Assembly (NCBI RefSeq): GCF_021021415.1
Contig: NZ_JAINWJ010000016.1
Coordinates: 62,001 to 126,000, forward strand
DNA length: 64,000 nucleotides
Direction: 5' to 3'
Origin: Martelella mediterranea
GTDB taxonomy: Bacteria; Pseudomonadota; Alphaproteobacteria; Rhizobiales; Rhizobiaceae
Made by a program: the position numbers and the translations under genes. Every line of letters begins with the position of its first letter. Position 1 is the stretch's first letter. The notes beneath the pieces were generated by a model. The model did no database searches. It saw only the letters and a program-made list of their open reading frames with translations, and was not told the origin of the DNA. Shown piece after piece: positions 55,547 to 64,000 of this stretch.

Positions 55547-55573
55547 GGCGCCGCTATCGCGGCGCCTTCTTTT
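55547..55573 (+). terminator. Rho-independent terminator after grxD
   Basis: A perfect 8-bp stem GGCGCCGC/GCGGCGCC with loop TATC is followed by TTCTTTT. It ends the purL–bolA–grxD transcript and lies only 20 bp before the exporter start codon, so the exporter promoter must overlap it or reading through must occur. Confidence 0.85.
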
Positions 55574-55592
55574 GCTTTCAGGAATAGTTGTT

Positions 55593-56843
55593 GTGACAGA
55601 AACATTAAAGACACCGGCTGAGATCGCCCGCAAGGCGCCCGGCAAGTGGGAACTCGTCGCCATGATGGCGGGACTGATGGCGCTCAACGCGCTTGCCATC
55701 GACATCATGCTCCCCGGATTGAAAGAGATCGGCGCCAGCCTGGGCGTCACCTCCGACAATGAGCATCAGTTCATCATCACCTCCTATGTGCTCGGTTTCG
55801 GCATTGCCCAGCTTGCCTATGGCCCGATTGCCGACCGCTTCGGCCGCAAGAAGCCGCTGCTCGTCGGGCTCGTCATCTATTTCATCGGCGCGGTGCTCTG
55901 CGCCTTCGTGCCGAGCTTTACCCTGATGCTGCTGGTCCGGTTCTGTCAGGGGCTTGGGGCCGCTGCCACCCGCGTCATTTCCGTGGCGGTGGTGCGCGAC
56001 CTTCATGGCGGCCGCGCCATGGCCGAGATCATGTCGCTGATCATGATGGTGTTCATGCTCATCCCGATCCTCGCCCCCTCGATCGGCCAGACGATCATGC
56101 TGTTCGGCGACTGGCATCTGGTGTTCGTGTTCCTGGCGCTGGCGGCGTTCGGCAATTTTCTCTGGGTCACCTTCCGCCTGCCGGAAACCCAGCACCCCGA
56201 AGACGTCGTCGAGCTGACGCCGAAGGCGGTCATCCACAGCGCCAAGACCGTGCTGACCAACCGCGTCGCCCTGTTCTACACGCTCGGCACGACCTTCATC
56301 ATGGCCTGTATTTTCGGCTTCGTGAATTCGGCGCAGCAGGTCTATGTCGAGATTTACGGTCTTGGCACGCTGTTTCCGGTTGCCTTCGCCGGCATCGGCA
56401 TCGTGATGGCGGCATCCTCGCTGATCAACTCCCGCATCGTGGGCAAGATCGGCATGCGCAGGCTGTCCCATGGCGCGATGATCGGCTTCACGGTGACCAA
56501 CGGCGTCTGGCTGCTGATCGATCTGATGTATGCGGGGGCGATGCCGTTCTGGCTGTTTTATGCCCTGTTCATGCTGGCATGGTTCCAGTTCGGCTGGATC
56601 GGACCCAACTTCAATGCGCTCGCCATGGAGCCGCTCGGCCATGTGGCCGGCGCCGCCTCATCGATCCTCGGCTTCGCCAGCACCGCGTTTTCCGCGCTGC
56701 TCGGCGCGGCGATAGGCTACGCCTATAACGGCACGACCACGCCGATGATCGCCGGCTTCTTCGTCTTCGCCGCGGTCGCGCTCGGCTTCACGCTGATCGC
56801 GGAAAAGGGCAAGCTGTTCCAGCCCCACAACCCGGAAATCTGA
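55593..56843 (+). CDS. Bcr/CflA-type MFS drug exporter
   Basis: The 416-residue product has 12 transmembrane helices with MALNALAIDIMLPGLKEIGA in helix 1, the GPIADRFGRKKPLL loop and RFCQGLGAAATRVISVAVVR, both diagnostic for the Bcr/CflA multidrug family. Substrates cannot be deduced. The GTG at 55593 has AGGA nine bases upstream; a TTG at 55572 would overlap the terminator. A terminator follows the gene. Confidence 0.9.
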   Translation: MTETLKTPAEIARKAPGKWELVAMMAGLMALNALAIDIMLPGLKEIGASLGVTSDNEHQFIITSYVLGFGIAQLAYGPIADRFGRKKPLLVGLVIYFIGAVLCAFVPSFTLMLLVRFCQGLGAAATRVISVAVVRDLHGGRAMAEIMSLIMMVFMLIPILAPSIGQTIMLFGDWHLVFVFLALAAFGNFLWVTFRLPETQHPEDVVELTPKAVIHSAKTVLTNRVALFYTLGTTFIMACIFGFVNSAQQVYVEIYGLGTLFPVAFAGIGIVMAASSLINSRIVGKIGMRRLSHGAMIGFTVTNGVWLLIDLMYAGAMPFWLFYALFMLAWFQFGWIGPNFNALAMEPLGHVAGAASSILGFASTAFSALLGAAIGYAYNGTTTPMIAGFFVFAAVALGFTLIAEKGKLFQPHNPEI

Positions 56844-56865
56844 CGCAGACGATACTTCACGGACA

Positions 56866-56891
56866 AAGGGTGCCCCAGCGGCGCCCTTTTT
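56866..56891 (+). terminator. Rho-independent terminator after the MFS gene
   Basis: A 9-bp stem AAGGGTGCC/GGCGCCCTT (one G-T pair) with a 5-base loop runs into TTTTT. Confidence 0.85.
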
Positions 56892-56918
56892 CGTGGCCGC
56901 TTTTCCCGTGAAATCCTC

Positions 56919-57635
56919 CTACCAGGGTATCCGGCCGTCGGTATCAAAGAAGCCGCCGTTCTCTTCTCCCTCCAGAGAGAAACGGACTGGAATTTCCGCC
57001 CCTTCCTCGGGCGTCAGGTAGCCTGCGCCGCCATTGAGGTCTGTGTCCACGTATCCGGGGCTGACGGAATTGACGACGATATTCGTGTCACGCAGTTCCT
57101 CACGCAACTGCACGGTCAGCATGTTCAGCGCCGCCTTTGAGGCGTTGTAGCCGATGAACTGCGCCTTGTAATACATCCAATCCGGAGTGCCATTGAGCGT
57201 CAGCGAGCCGAGCGGACTCGACAGATTGACGATCCGGCCCTCGGGCGCTTTTCTCAACAAGGGCAGCATCGCCTGCGTGACCGCCAGGGTTCCAAAGAAG
57301 TTGACCTCCATTGTCCGCCGCGCGGCGTCAAACGAGGCCGAGGACGGCGGAGCATCCGAGAAATCGAAGATGGCGGCATTGTTGACGAGAATGTCGAGGC
57401 GTCCGTATGTGGCATCAATCTCGGCACCAGCGCGCGCGATGCTGGGGTGATCGGTCAGGTCGAGTTGAATGGGCGTCACCGCGCCTTCCGTGATATTCCG
57501 CGCAGCCTTCTCGCCGCGTTCAGGGTTCCGCGATCCGAGGATAACCCGAACGCCGGCGCTGGCGAGCTGGCGGGCGATCTCGAACCCGATCCCCTTATTG
57601 GCGCCTGTGACAAGCGCGATCCGTTGAGTGTCCAT
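56919..57635 (-). CDS. Short-chain dehydrogenase/reductase
   Basis: The 238-residue SDR has the cofactor loop TGANKGIGFEIA (Gly11, Gly15, Gly17), LVNNAAIF, Ser139/140, and the catalytic Tyr163-x3-Lys167 in YNASKAAL. It resembles carbonyl-reductase-like members that use NADPH. The substrate is unknown. The ATG at 57635 starts MDTQRIALVTGA. It diverges from the TetR gene across 71 bp and is a likely target of it. Confidence 0.9.
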   Translation of the reverse strand: MDTQRIALVTGANKGIGFEIARQLASAGVRVILGSRNPERGEKAARNITEGAVTPIQLDLTDHPSIARAGAEIDATYGRLDILVNNAAIFDFSDAPPSSASFDAARRTMEVNFFGTLAVTQAMLPLLRKAPEGRIVNLSSPLGSLTLNGTPDWMYYKAQFIGYNASKAALNMLTVQLREELRDTNIVVNSVSPGYVDTDLNGGAGYLTPEEGAEIPVRFSLEGEENGGFFDTDGRIPW

Positions 57636-57706
57636 ATGCAAATCCTTTCTTGCCTGGTCTGGCCGAGGCAAATATATGAAGGATTATTCAGTTTGAGGAT
57701 TCGCAT
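57636..57706. promoter_or_regulatory. Shared promoter between SDR and TetR genes
   Basis: These 71 bases contain both divergent promoters, with GAAGGATTATTC and GAGGATTC near the TetR start. TetR-family genes commonly bind such shared regions to control themselves and the divergent enzyme gene. No clean palindrome was found. Confidence 0.5.
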
Positions 57707-58348
57707 TTGCCCGAAGCCACCCCACCATCGCTCAAGCCCCGGAAAAAGCCGCGTCAGGCGCGCGCCGCCGTCACGCTCGATGCCGTCTACGAGGCAAGCA
57801 TTCAGCTTTTGGTGAGCGGCGGCGTGGCGCGGCTGACCACCACCCGCGTCGCAGAGCGCGCCGGCGTTTCGGTCGGCACCATGTATCAGTATTTTCCGCA
57901 CAAGCAGGCACTGATCTATGCGCTCAATGAACGCTATCTGGAAGCCTTGGCGATGCGTCTCGAAGCCGTTTGCGAAGGCCACCATGGCAGCCGCCTCGGG
58001 GATATGTGCGAAGCGCTGATCGAGACCTACTTCCAGGCAAAGACAGAGCGCGCCGACGTGACCCGCGCGCTCTATGCCTCGGTCGTGGAGCTCGACAACG
58101 CGGCCCTGGTCGCCAATTTCGCCGACCGTGCCGATGCTTGTACCAAGGCCATGCTCGCAAGTGCGTCAGACGCCACGATCCCCGATCTGGAAACCGTCAA
58201 CCTAGCCCTTCTCACGACAATCTTCGGCGCGGTCCGCAATGCTTTCGAGCGAAACCTCGATGCCGGCGAGATCGCCGCCCTGAAGCGGCAGGTTATCGTG
58301 ATGTGCCGCGCCTATCTTGAGGCCGTCGCCGACGCGCCTAAAGGGTAA
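57707..58348 (+). CDS. TetR family transcriptional regulator
   Basis: The 213-residue product has an N-terminal TetR HTH (ARAAVTLDAVYEASIQLLVS, TTTRVAERAGVSVGTMYQYF and PHKQALIYAL) and a helical ligand-binding C-terminal domain. Translation seems to start at TTG (57707), with GAGGA just upstream. Its stop overlaps the converging inositol monophosphatase gene by 11 bp. It probably represses the divergent SDR gene. Confidence 0.9.
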   Translation: MPEATPPSLKPRKKPRQARAAVTLDAVYEASIQLLVSGGVARLTTTRVAERAGVSVGTMYQYFPHKQALIYALNERYLEALAMRLEAVCEGHHGSRLGDMCEALIETYFQAKTERADVTRALYASVVELDNAALVANFADRADACTKAMLASASDATIPDLETVNLALLTTIFGAVRNAFERNLDAGEIAALKRQVIVMCRAYLEAVADAPKG

Positions 58349-59165
58349 AGACCTTGGCCCGCAGTTCCTCCCAGCTATCCCTGTCGGACGCGCCGAGCAG
58401 GCCGCCGTCGAGGTGTTTCGGCAGGTAGGGCGAGCCGTCATAGCGGGCGATATGGCCGCCGGCCTCCTGGCCGATCAGAACGCCGGCCAGATGGTCCCAG
58501 GGCATCAGCTTGAAATAGGTGAAGAAATGCAGCCCGCCGCCGGCAAAGGCGCGGTATTCCACCGCGGCACAGCGATAGCTCGCCGCATAGCGGACCTTTG
58601 CCGTATTAGCCAGCAGCCCGGCGCGGCTGTCCTTCGGCATGAAGGCGATGGACGCCGTGCCGAGCATCTGTTCAAGGGGAACGGGTGCGGCAACCGACAT
58701 CTTGCGCGACGAGCCATCGGCCCGCTTCAGCCAGGCCCCGCCACCCTTCTCCGCGATCATGAAATCGTCGCCCATCGGATCATAGATCAGCCCGGCGACG
58801 GTTTCGCCGTTGACCACGACCGCCGCCATGACGCCGAAGGCGGAAATGCCATGGGCGAAATTGAACGTGCCGTCGATCGGGTCGACCACCACCGCCACAT
58901 CGGCGTCCTTCAGCTTTGTCAGCAGGTCAGGATCGGCGGCCACGCCCTCCTCGCCAATGAACAGCGCCTCGGGCAGGATTTCGGCGATGCCGGCCTTGAT
59001 CACGCGTTCCGCGCCGGTATCGGCGATCGTCACCAGATCGCTTGCCTCGGTCTTCGCGGCGACGTCGCTTTCGCCAAGAGCGCGGAAACGGGGCAGGATT
59101 TCCTGCTTGGCGGCACGGCGCATCAGCCCGGCGATGGCGTCGAGCGTTTCGGAGGTGATCGGCAT
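58338..59165 (-). CDS. Inositol monophosphatase family protein
   Basis: The 275-residue product has the metal-binding motifs of the family: Gly-Glu-Glu at 71–73, DPIDGT at 95–100 and the C-terminal PWDHLAGVLIGQEAGG. Members hydrolyse inositol phosphate, 3'-phosphoadenosine phosphate or related phosphates; the exact substrate is open. The ATG at 59165 has AGGA nine bases upstream and is preferred to the ATG at 59174. It converges with the TetR gene. Confidence 0.9.
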   Translation of the reverse strand: MPITSETLDAIAGLMRRAAKQEILPRFRALGESDVAAKTEASDLVTIADTGAERVIKAGIAEILPEALFIGEEGVAADPDLLTKLKDADVAVVVDPIDGTFNFAHGISAFGVMAAVVVNGETVAGLIYDPMGDDFMIAEKGGGAWLKRADGSSRKMSVAAPVPLEQMLGTASIAFMPKDSRAGLLANTAKVRYAASYRCAAVEYRAFAGGGLHFFTYFKLMPWDHLAGVLIGQEAGGHIARYDGSPYLPKHLDGGLLGASDRDSWEELRAKVFTL

Positions 59166-59440
59166 TGTGGTCATTCCTGGCTGGGAGGGTTGTTGCACCC
59201 GGTTAAACCATGCCGCCCATGCAGGAGTCCATGCCGCAGGCGTTGACTTTCAGGCAAAAGCCGACTATCAGCGCGCCAACACTGAATTGATCGGTGTTCT
59301 AACCGACATGTCCCGTGGTTTTCCGGGCGCTTTTTTCCGCGAAAACCTGTCAGGCCCTTCGAAAGAGGGCGCCAAAGGAGGGCGTGTTTCCTTGGGTCCC
59401 GGCCATGCCGGTCCCGCTATGTTGAGATTAAGGAAATACG

Positions 59441-60058
59441 ATGAGCAAGCGCGAATCGTCCAAGCATAAAATTGACCGCCGTATGGGCGAAAACATCTGG
59501 GGCCGTCCGAAGTCCCCGGTCAACCGCCGCGAATACGGCCCCGGCCAGCACGGCCAGCGCCGCAAGGGCAAGCTCTCCGACTTCGGCGTACAGCTGCGCG
59601 CCAAGCAGAAGCTGAAAGGTTACTACGGCGAACTGCGCGAAAAGCAGTTCCTCGCGATCTTCGAGGAAGCCAACCGCCGCAAGGGCGACACCGGTGAAAA
59701 CCTGGTGGGCCTGCTGGAAAGCCGTCTCGATGCCATCGTCTACCGCGCCAAGTTCGTGCCGACCGTGTTTGCCGCCCGTCAGTTCGTCAACCACGGCCAT
59801 GTCACCGTCAATGGCGTCAAGGTCAATGTCGGCTCCTATCGCTGCAAGCCCGGCGATGTGATCGAAGTGCGCGAGCGCTCCAAGCAGCTCGCAAGCGTCA
59901 TCGAAGCCACCCAGCTCGCCGAGCGCGACGTTCCGGACTACATCGATGCCGATCACCACAAGATGACGGCGACCTTCGTACGGGTTCCCGCACTCGCCGA
60001 TATCCCCTACGCGGTCATCATGGAACCGAACCTCGTGGTCGAGTTCTACTCGCGTTAA
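59441..60058 (+). CDS. rpsD: 30S ribosomal protein S4
   Basis: The 205-residue product starts [20 protein letters not shown] and has the S4 RNA-binding domain ([35 protein letters not shown]). It nucleates 30S assembly by binding 16S rRNA. It is a lone gene, as in other Rhizobiales, rather than part of the alpha operon. A ribosome site AAGGAAATACG precedes the ATG and a strong terminator follows. Confidence 0.98.
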   Translation: MSKRESSKHKIDRRMGENIWGRPKSPVNRREYGPGQHGQRRKGKLSDFGVQLRAKQKLKGYYGELREKQFLAIFEEANRRKGDTGENLVGLLESRLDAIVYRAKFVPTVFAARQFVNHGHVTVNGVKVNVGSYRCKPGDVIEVRERSKQLASVIEATQLAERDVPDYIDADHHKMTATFVRVPALADIPYAVIMEPNLVVEFYSR

Positions 60059-60081
60059 TTTCCGCGACATCCAATGCGAAA

Positions 60082-60108
60082 AAGCCGCCTTTCGGGGCGG
60101 CTTTTTTA
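60082..60108 (+). terminator. Rho-independent terminator after rpsD
   Basis: AGCCGCC and GGCGGCT form a 7-bp stem, extended by A-T pairs, with loop TTTCGG-like, followed by TTTTTTATT. Confidence 0.9.
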
Positions 60109-60167
60109 TTGTCTGACAAAGCTGCGGTTACAGAGTTTTCGTTCCTCGCTCACCTCCCCCGGGTGTC

Positions 60168-60273
60168 ATGCTCGGGCTTGACCCGAGCATCCATACTGCA
60201 CAAGCCATTGGACAGAAGAGTACTTCTTAAGGCTGTGCGCGCCTGCCTGGATCCTCGGGTCAAGCCCGAGGAT
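60168..60273. repeat. Pair of inverted REP-like palindromes
   Basis: The first unit (60168–60190) has a 9-bp stem ATGCTCGGG/CCCGAGCAT and the second (60251–60273) ATCCTCGGG/CCCGAGGAT. They are oriented head to head with GTCAT outer ends, so the whole block is itself an inverted repeat. Sequences of the type 'CTCGGGCTTGACCCGAG' are dispersed repeats in many alphaproteobacteria. No gene is supported between rpsD and ald. Confidence 0.8.
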
Positions 60274-60361
60274 GACGCCCGGAAAAGGGGATAGGTTTGC
60301 CAGCAGACTGAGCCACCTTTCGCGGCGGCATTTTTTTATTGGCGAGATCGGCCGACGCCAC

Positions 60362-61480
60362 TCAAGCGACCTTGAGGACCGCCTCCGGCGCTGCAAGCTC
60401 GTAGCCGAGTGCTGCGGCAACGGCGGCGTTGGTGACGCGGCCGCGATGGACGTTGAGGCCGTTGCGCAGATGGCGATCCTCGGAAACGGCGGCGAGCCCC
60501 TTGTCGGCAAGCATCAGTCCGTAATGCAGCGTCGCGTTGTTCAGCGCGGCCGCCGAGGTGGCCGGCACCGCGCCCGGCATGTTAGCGACGCAGTAATGCA
60601 CCACGCCATCGACCACGAAGGTCGGATCGGAATGGGTGGTGGCGTGCGAGGTTTCGAAACAGCCGCCCTGGTCGATCGCGACATCGACCATGACCGCGCC
60701 GGCCTTCATGCCCGGCAGCATTTCGCGGGTGACGAGCTTGGGGGCGGCCGCCCCCGGCACCAGCACCGCACCAATCACCAGATCGGCGGCGAAGATCTCG
60801 TTTTCGAGCGCCTCGGTGGTCGAGTAGAGCGTCTTGACCCGACCGCGAAACAGTTCGTCGAGCGTGCGCAGGCGCGGCAGCGCGCGGTCGAGGATCGTGA
60901 CCTCCGCGCCAAGGCCGGTCGCCATCAGCGCCGCATGCAGGCCGACGACGCCGCCGCCGATCACCACCACCTTGCCGGGGGCGACGCCCGGAACGCCGCC
61001 GAGCAGCACGCCGAGCCCGCCATTGGCCTTCTGCAGCGCGGTCGCGCCGGCCTGGATCGAAAGCCTGCCGGCCACCTCCGACATCGGCGCCAGAAGCGGC
61101 AGCCCGCCGCGCTCGTCGGTCACCGTCTCATAGGCGATCGCCGTGACTCCTGAGGCGAGAAGGCCCTCAGTCTGCGCCGGATCGGGCGCGAGATGCAGAT
61201 AGGTATAGAGCAACTGCCCTTCCCTGAGCTGCGCCCATTCGGAGGGTTGCGGTTCCTTGACCTTGACGATCATATCCGCTCTGGCGAACACAGTGGCGGC
61301 ATCAGGCACAACCGTCGCGCCCGCAGCGCGGTAGGCGTCGTCGCCTGCGCCAACGCCTTCGCCCGCGCCGGTCTCGATGATGACCTGATGGCCATGCGCC
61401 ACATACTCGCGCACCGATGCCGGGGTCAGACCGACACGGTATTCATGATTCTTGATTTCCCTGGGACAGCCGACAAGCAT
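60362..61480 (-). CDS. ald: Alanine dehydrogenase
   Basis: Ald interconverts alanine and pyruvate plus ammonia with NAD. The 372-residue product begins [20 protein letters not shown]. Catalytic Lys75 (IVKVKEP) and His96 (YTYLHLAPD) are present, and the NAD fold shows [19 protein letters not shown]. Length matches the family. It diverges from the Lrp-type regulator, the usual ald–aldR pair in rhizobia, and should be induced by alanine through it. Confidence 0.96.
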   Translation of the reverse strand: MLVGCPREIKNHEYRVGLTPASVREYVAHGHQVIIETGAGEGVGAGDDAYRAAGATVVPDAATVFARADMIVKVKEPQPSEWAQLREGQLLYTYLHLAPDPAQTEGLLASGVTAIAYETVTDERGGLPLLAPMSEVAGRLSIQAGATALQKANGGLGVLLGGVPGVAPGKVVVIGGGVVGLHAALMATGLGAEVTILDRALPRLRTLDELFRGRVKTLYSTTEALENEIFAADLVIGAVLVPGAAAPKLVTREMLPGMKAGAVMVDVAIDQGGCFETSHATTHSDPTFVVDGVVHYCVANMPGAVPATSAAALNNATLHYGLMLADKGLAAVSEDRHLRNGLNVHRGRVTNAAVAAALGYELAAPEAVLKVA

Positions 61481-61626
61481 TTCGATCTCCTCGCTCCAAT
61501 CGATACAACCTGACCGGGATTAAAACGCGAAATCGCGGCAATGTCCTTGCAAAGTTATCCTTGATTTTTCACTTTTTTCGTTTAATTTTCGAAAAAGAAC
61601 AATAAAAATCGAAGGGTATTCGAACG
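61481..61626. promoter_or_regulatory. ald / Lrp-regulator intergenic control region
   Basis: These 146 bases become very AT-rich from 61555 to 61620, with TTTTTCG and CGAAAAA forming a spaced inverted repeat near 61575–61597. Lrp-type regulators bind such AT-rich repeats, so the ald operator is probably here. Confidence 0.55.
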
Positions 61627-62088
61627 ATGGATATCGACGACATTGATCGTGCGATCTTGAAGGCGTTGCAGAAGAACGGTCGCATCACCAATGCGGACCT
61701 TGCGGAAACCGTCGGCCTGTCGCCATCCGCCTGTTCCAGACGGCTCGATATATTGGAAAAAAGCGGCGTGATCGAGGGTTATACCGCGAGAATCTCACCC
61801 GAGGCGCTTGGCTACAAGATGGTGGCGATCGTGCAGATCTCGCTCTCCGGCCAGTTCGCCCGCACGCTTGCCGAGTTCGAGGAGGCGGTCAAACGCTGCC
61901 CGAACATCATCGTCTGCTACATGGTCTCGGGCGTCTATGACTATACGCTGCGGGTGGCGGCCAAGGACCTGAAGGACTACGAGCGCATCCACCGCGACTG
62001 GCTGTCGGCGCTGCCGCATGTGGTGCAGATCAACTCGTCCTTCGCGCTCAGGCCGATCATCGAACGGATCAATGTCGGCATCGATTAA
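61627..62088 (+). CDS. aldR: Lrp/AsnC family regulator (AldR-like)
   Basis: The 153-residue product has the Lrp HTH (DDIDRAILKALQKNGRITNA, LAETVGLSPSACSRRLDILE) and a C-terminal RAM ligand-binding domain (VAIVQISLSGQFARTLAEFE, SGVYDYTLRVAAKDLKDY). Placement divergent to ald indicates an alanine-responsive activator of ald. Its stop overlaps the stop of the converging GNAT gene by 4 bp. Confidence 0.92.
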   Translation: MDIDDIDRAILKALQKNGRITNADLAETVGLSPSACSRRLDILEKSGVIEGYTARISPEALGYKMVAIVQISLSGQFARTLAEFEEAVKRCPNIIVCYMVSGVYDYTLRVAAKDLKDYERIHRDWLSALPHVVQINSSFALRPIIERINVGID

Positions 62089-62666
62089 GCTTTCGACGGC
62101 TTTGCCAGCAGCAGCCAGTTCTCGCCCTCGGCCTTCCAGTCGTCGGCGGTGACGATCGCTTCCCGGGCGGCTTCGCGAAAGCCGAGCTGATCGTAGAACC
62201 GGCGCGCCGGTGCATTGCCGTCGGAGACGATCAGGGCGAGATCGCGGCCGCCTGCCATCCGGGCAGCCCGCTCCATCAGCAATTTCCCGAGCCCGCGCCG
62301 GCGGTACTCCGCGTAAGCCGCGAGCACGTGAATGTAGTAGCTGCCCACCGCCTCCGCCTTCAGCGCCTTCAGCGGTTCAAACACCGGATGATCGGCCTCG
62401 CCGGTCGGCGTATCGCGCTCCAGCGGATAGGCCAGCAACAGGGCCACGATGTCGGAGCCCAGCGTCGCGACCGTGCCATTCTTCCAGTTGACGACCTGGT
62501 CTTCGCGCCGGACGCTGTCACGCCCGGCCTGCCAGGGATCGCCCTCGCCGCCCTCAAGCCGACCCCAGCGCCACAGCGGCAGGCCGTGATCGGCGATATT
62601 GATGAGCCGCACCATGTCCGGCGCATCCTCCGCCGTCGCTGACCTGATCGTGAAACTTGAAACCAA
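62085..62666 (-). CDS. GNAT family N-acetyltransferase
   Basis: The 193-residue product begins FTIRSATAEDAPDMVRLINI and has the acetyl-CoA pyrophosphate loop RRRGLGKLLMERA followed by NAPARRFYDQLGFRE, typical of GNAT enzymes. Substrate is unknown. The best start is a TTG at 62666, five bases after GGGAGGA; the frame itself stays open to 62690. It converges with the Lrp-type gene. Confidence 0.88.
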   Translation of the reverse strand: MVSSFTIRSATAEDAPDMVRLINIADHGLPLWRWGRLEGGEGDPWQAGRDSVRREDQVVNWKNGTVATLGSDIVALLLAYPLERDTPTGEADHPVFEPLKALKAEAVGSYYIHVLAAYAEYRRRGLGKLLMERAARMAGGRDLALIVSDGNAPARRFYDQLGFREAAREAIVTADDWKAEGENWLLLAKPSKA

Positions 62667-62805
62667 TCCATTCCTCCCCAGTTGACCCAAAGCCGGCTGC
62701 GCGCCTAGCCTGTCATTAAGCTTTCACAGACTTGCAATTCATTCCATGATCATTGTCAACCGCCGACGGCGCGAAGCCCGCGCCACAACACATACGGAGC
62801 CGCCG

Positions 62806-64000
<1,195 letters not shown>

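Overview
This 64 kb window comes from a GC-rich alphaproteobacterium, most likely a member of the Rhizobiales (Hyphomicrobiales). The evidence is the set of neighbourhoods: rel–rpoZ–NYN–smpB–dapA, a 14-gene nuo operon followed by birA and rnj, purL–bolA–grxD, ald with a divergent Lrp regulator, small alphaproteobacterial HTH proteins, and intergenic palindromes of rhizobial type. The genus cannot be fixed from the sequence alone.

Region 1 (1–8.24 kb) is housekeeping DNA: the (p)ppGpp synthetase/hydrolase (cut by the window edge), RpoZ, a NYN-domain protein, SmpB, DapA, a large soluble lytic transglycosylase and a MurB of the E. coli type.

Region 2 (8.3–26.9 kb) is accessory. It begins with a lone trypsin-like protease gene (8.3–9.1 kb). 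It continues with an integrated phage-like element of about 17.6 kb bounded by a perfect 28-bp direct repeat (9271–9298 and 26859–26886), which is the 3' end of the tRNA-Pro(TGG) gene. Every gene I recognise in the element is on the minus strand. In transcription order they are: integrase, a 29-residue membrane peptide, portal, tail-assembly chaperone, a prohead protease–capsid fusion, a second chaperone, HNH nuclease, neck proteins, small and large terminase, a 41-residue mini-protein, tape measure protein, and then small regulatory or unknown genes. I see no replication, lysis, major tail tube, baseplate or fibre genes, and the terminase sits behind the capsid and neck genes rather than in front of the portal. 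The element is therefore either a decayed prophage or a capsid-making satellite that would need tail parts from a helper phage.

Region 3 (26.9–47.2 kb) holds tRNA-Pro, a DUF192 lipoprotein-like or secreted protein, an IS481-family remnant, RNase J, biotin ligase and the whole complex I operon (nuoA to nuoN, read right to left). Two non-subunit genes are built into that operon: a GFA/CENP-V zinc protein between nuoC and nuoD, and a pentapeptide-repeat protein between nuoF and nuoG. tRNA-Asp and a possible structured RNA precede nuoA.

Region 4 (47.4–64 kb) is mixed chromosomal DNA: DUF3788 protein, tRNA-Val, a zinc-ribbon membrane protein, HlyU, threonine ammonia-lyase, TrkH, PurL, BolA, monothiol glutaredoxin, a Bcr/CflA-type exporter, a divergent SDR/TetR pair, an inositol monophosphatase family enzyme, ribosomal protein S4, alanine dehydrogenase with its Lrp-type regulator, a GNAT acetyltransferase and the start of a Tat-exported nucleotide phosphoesterase.
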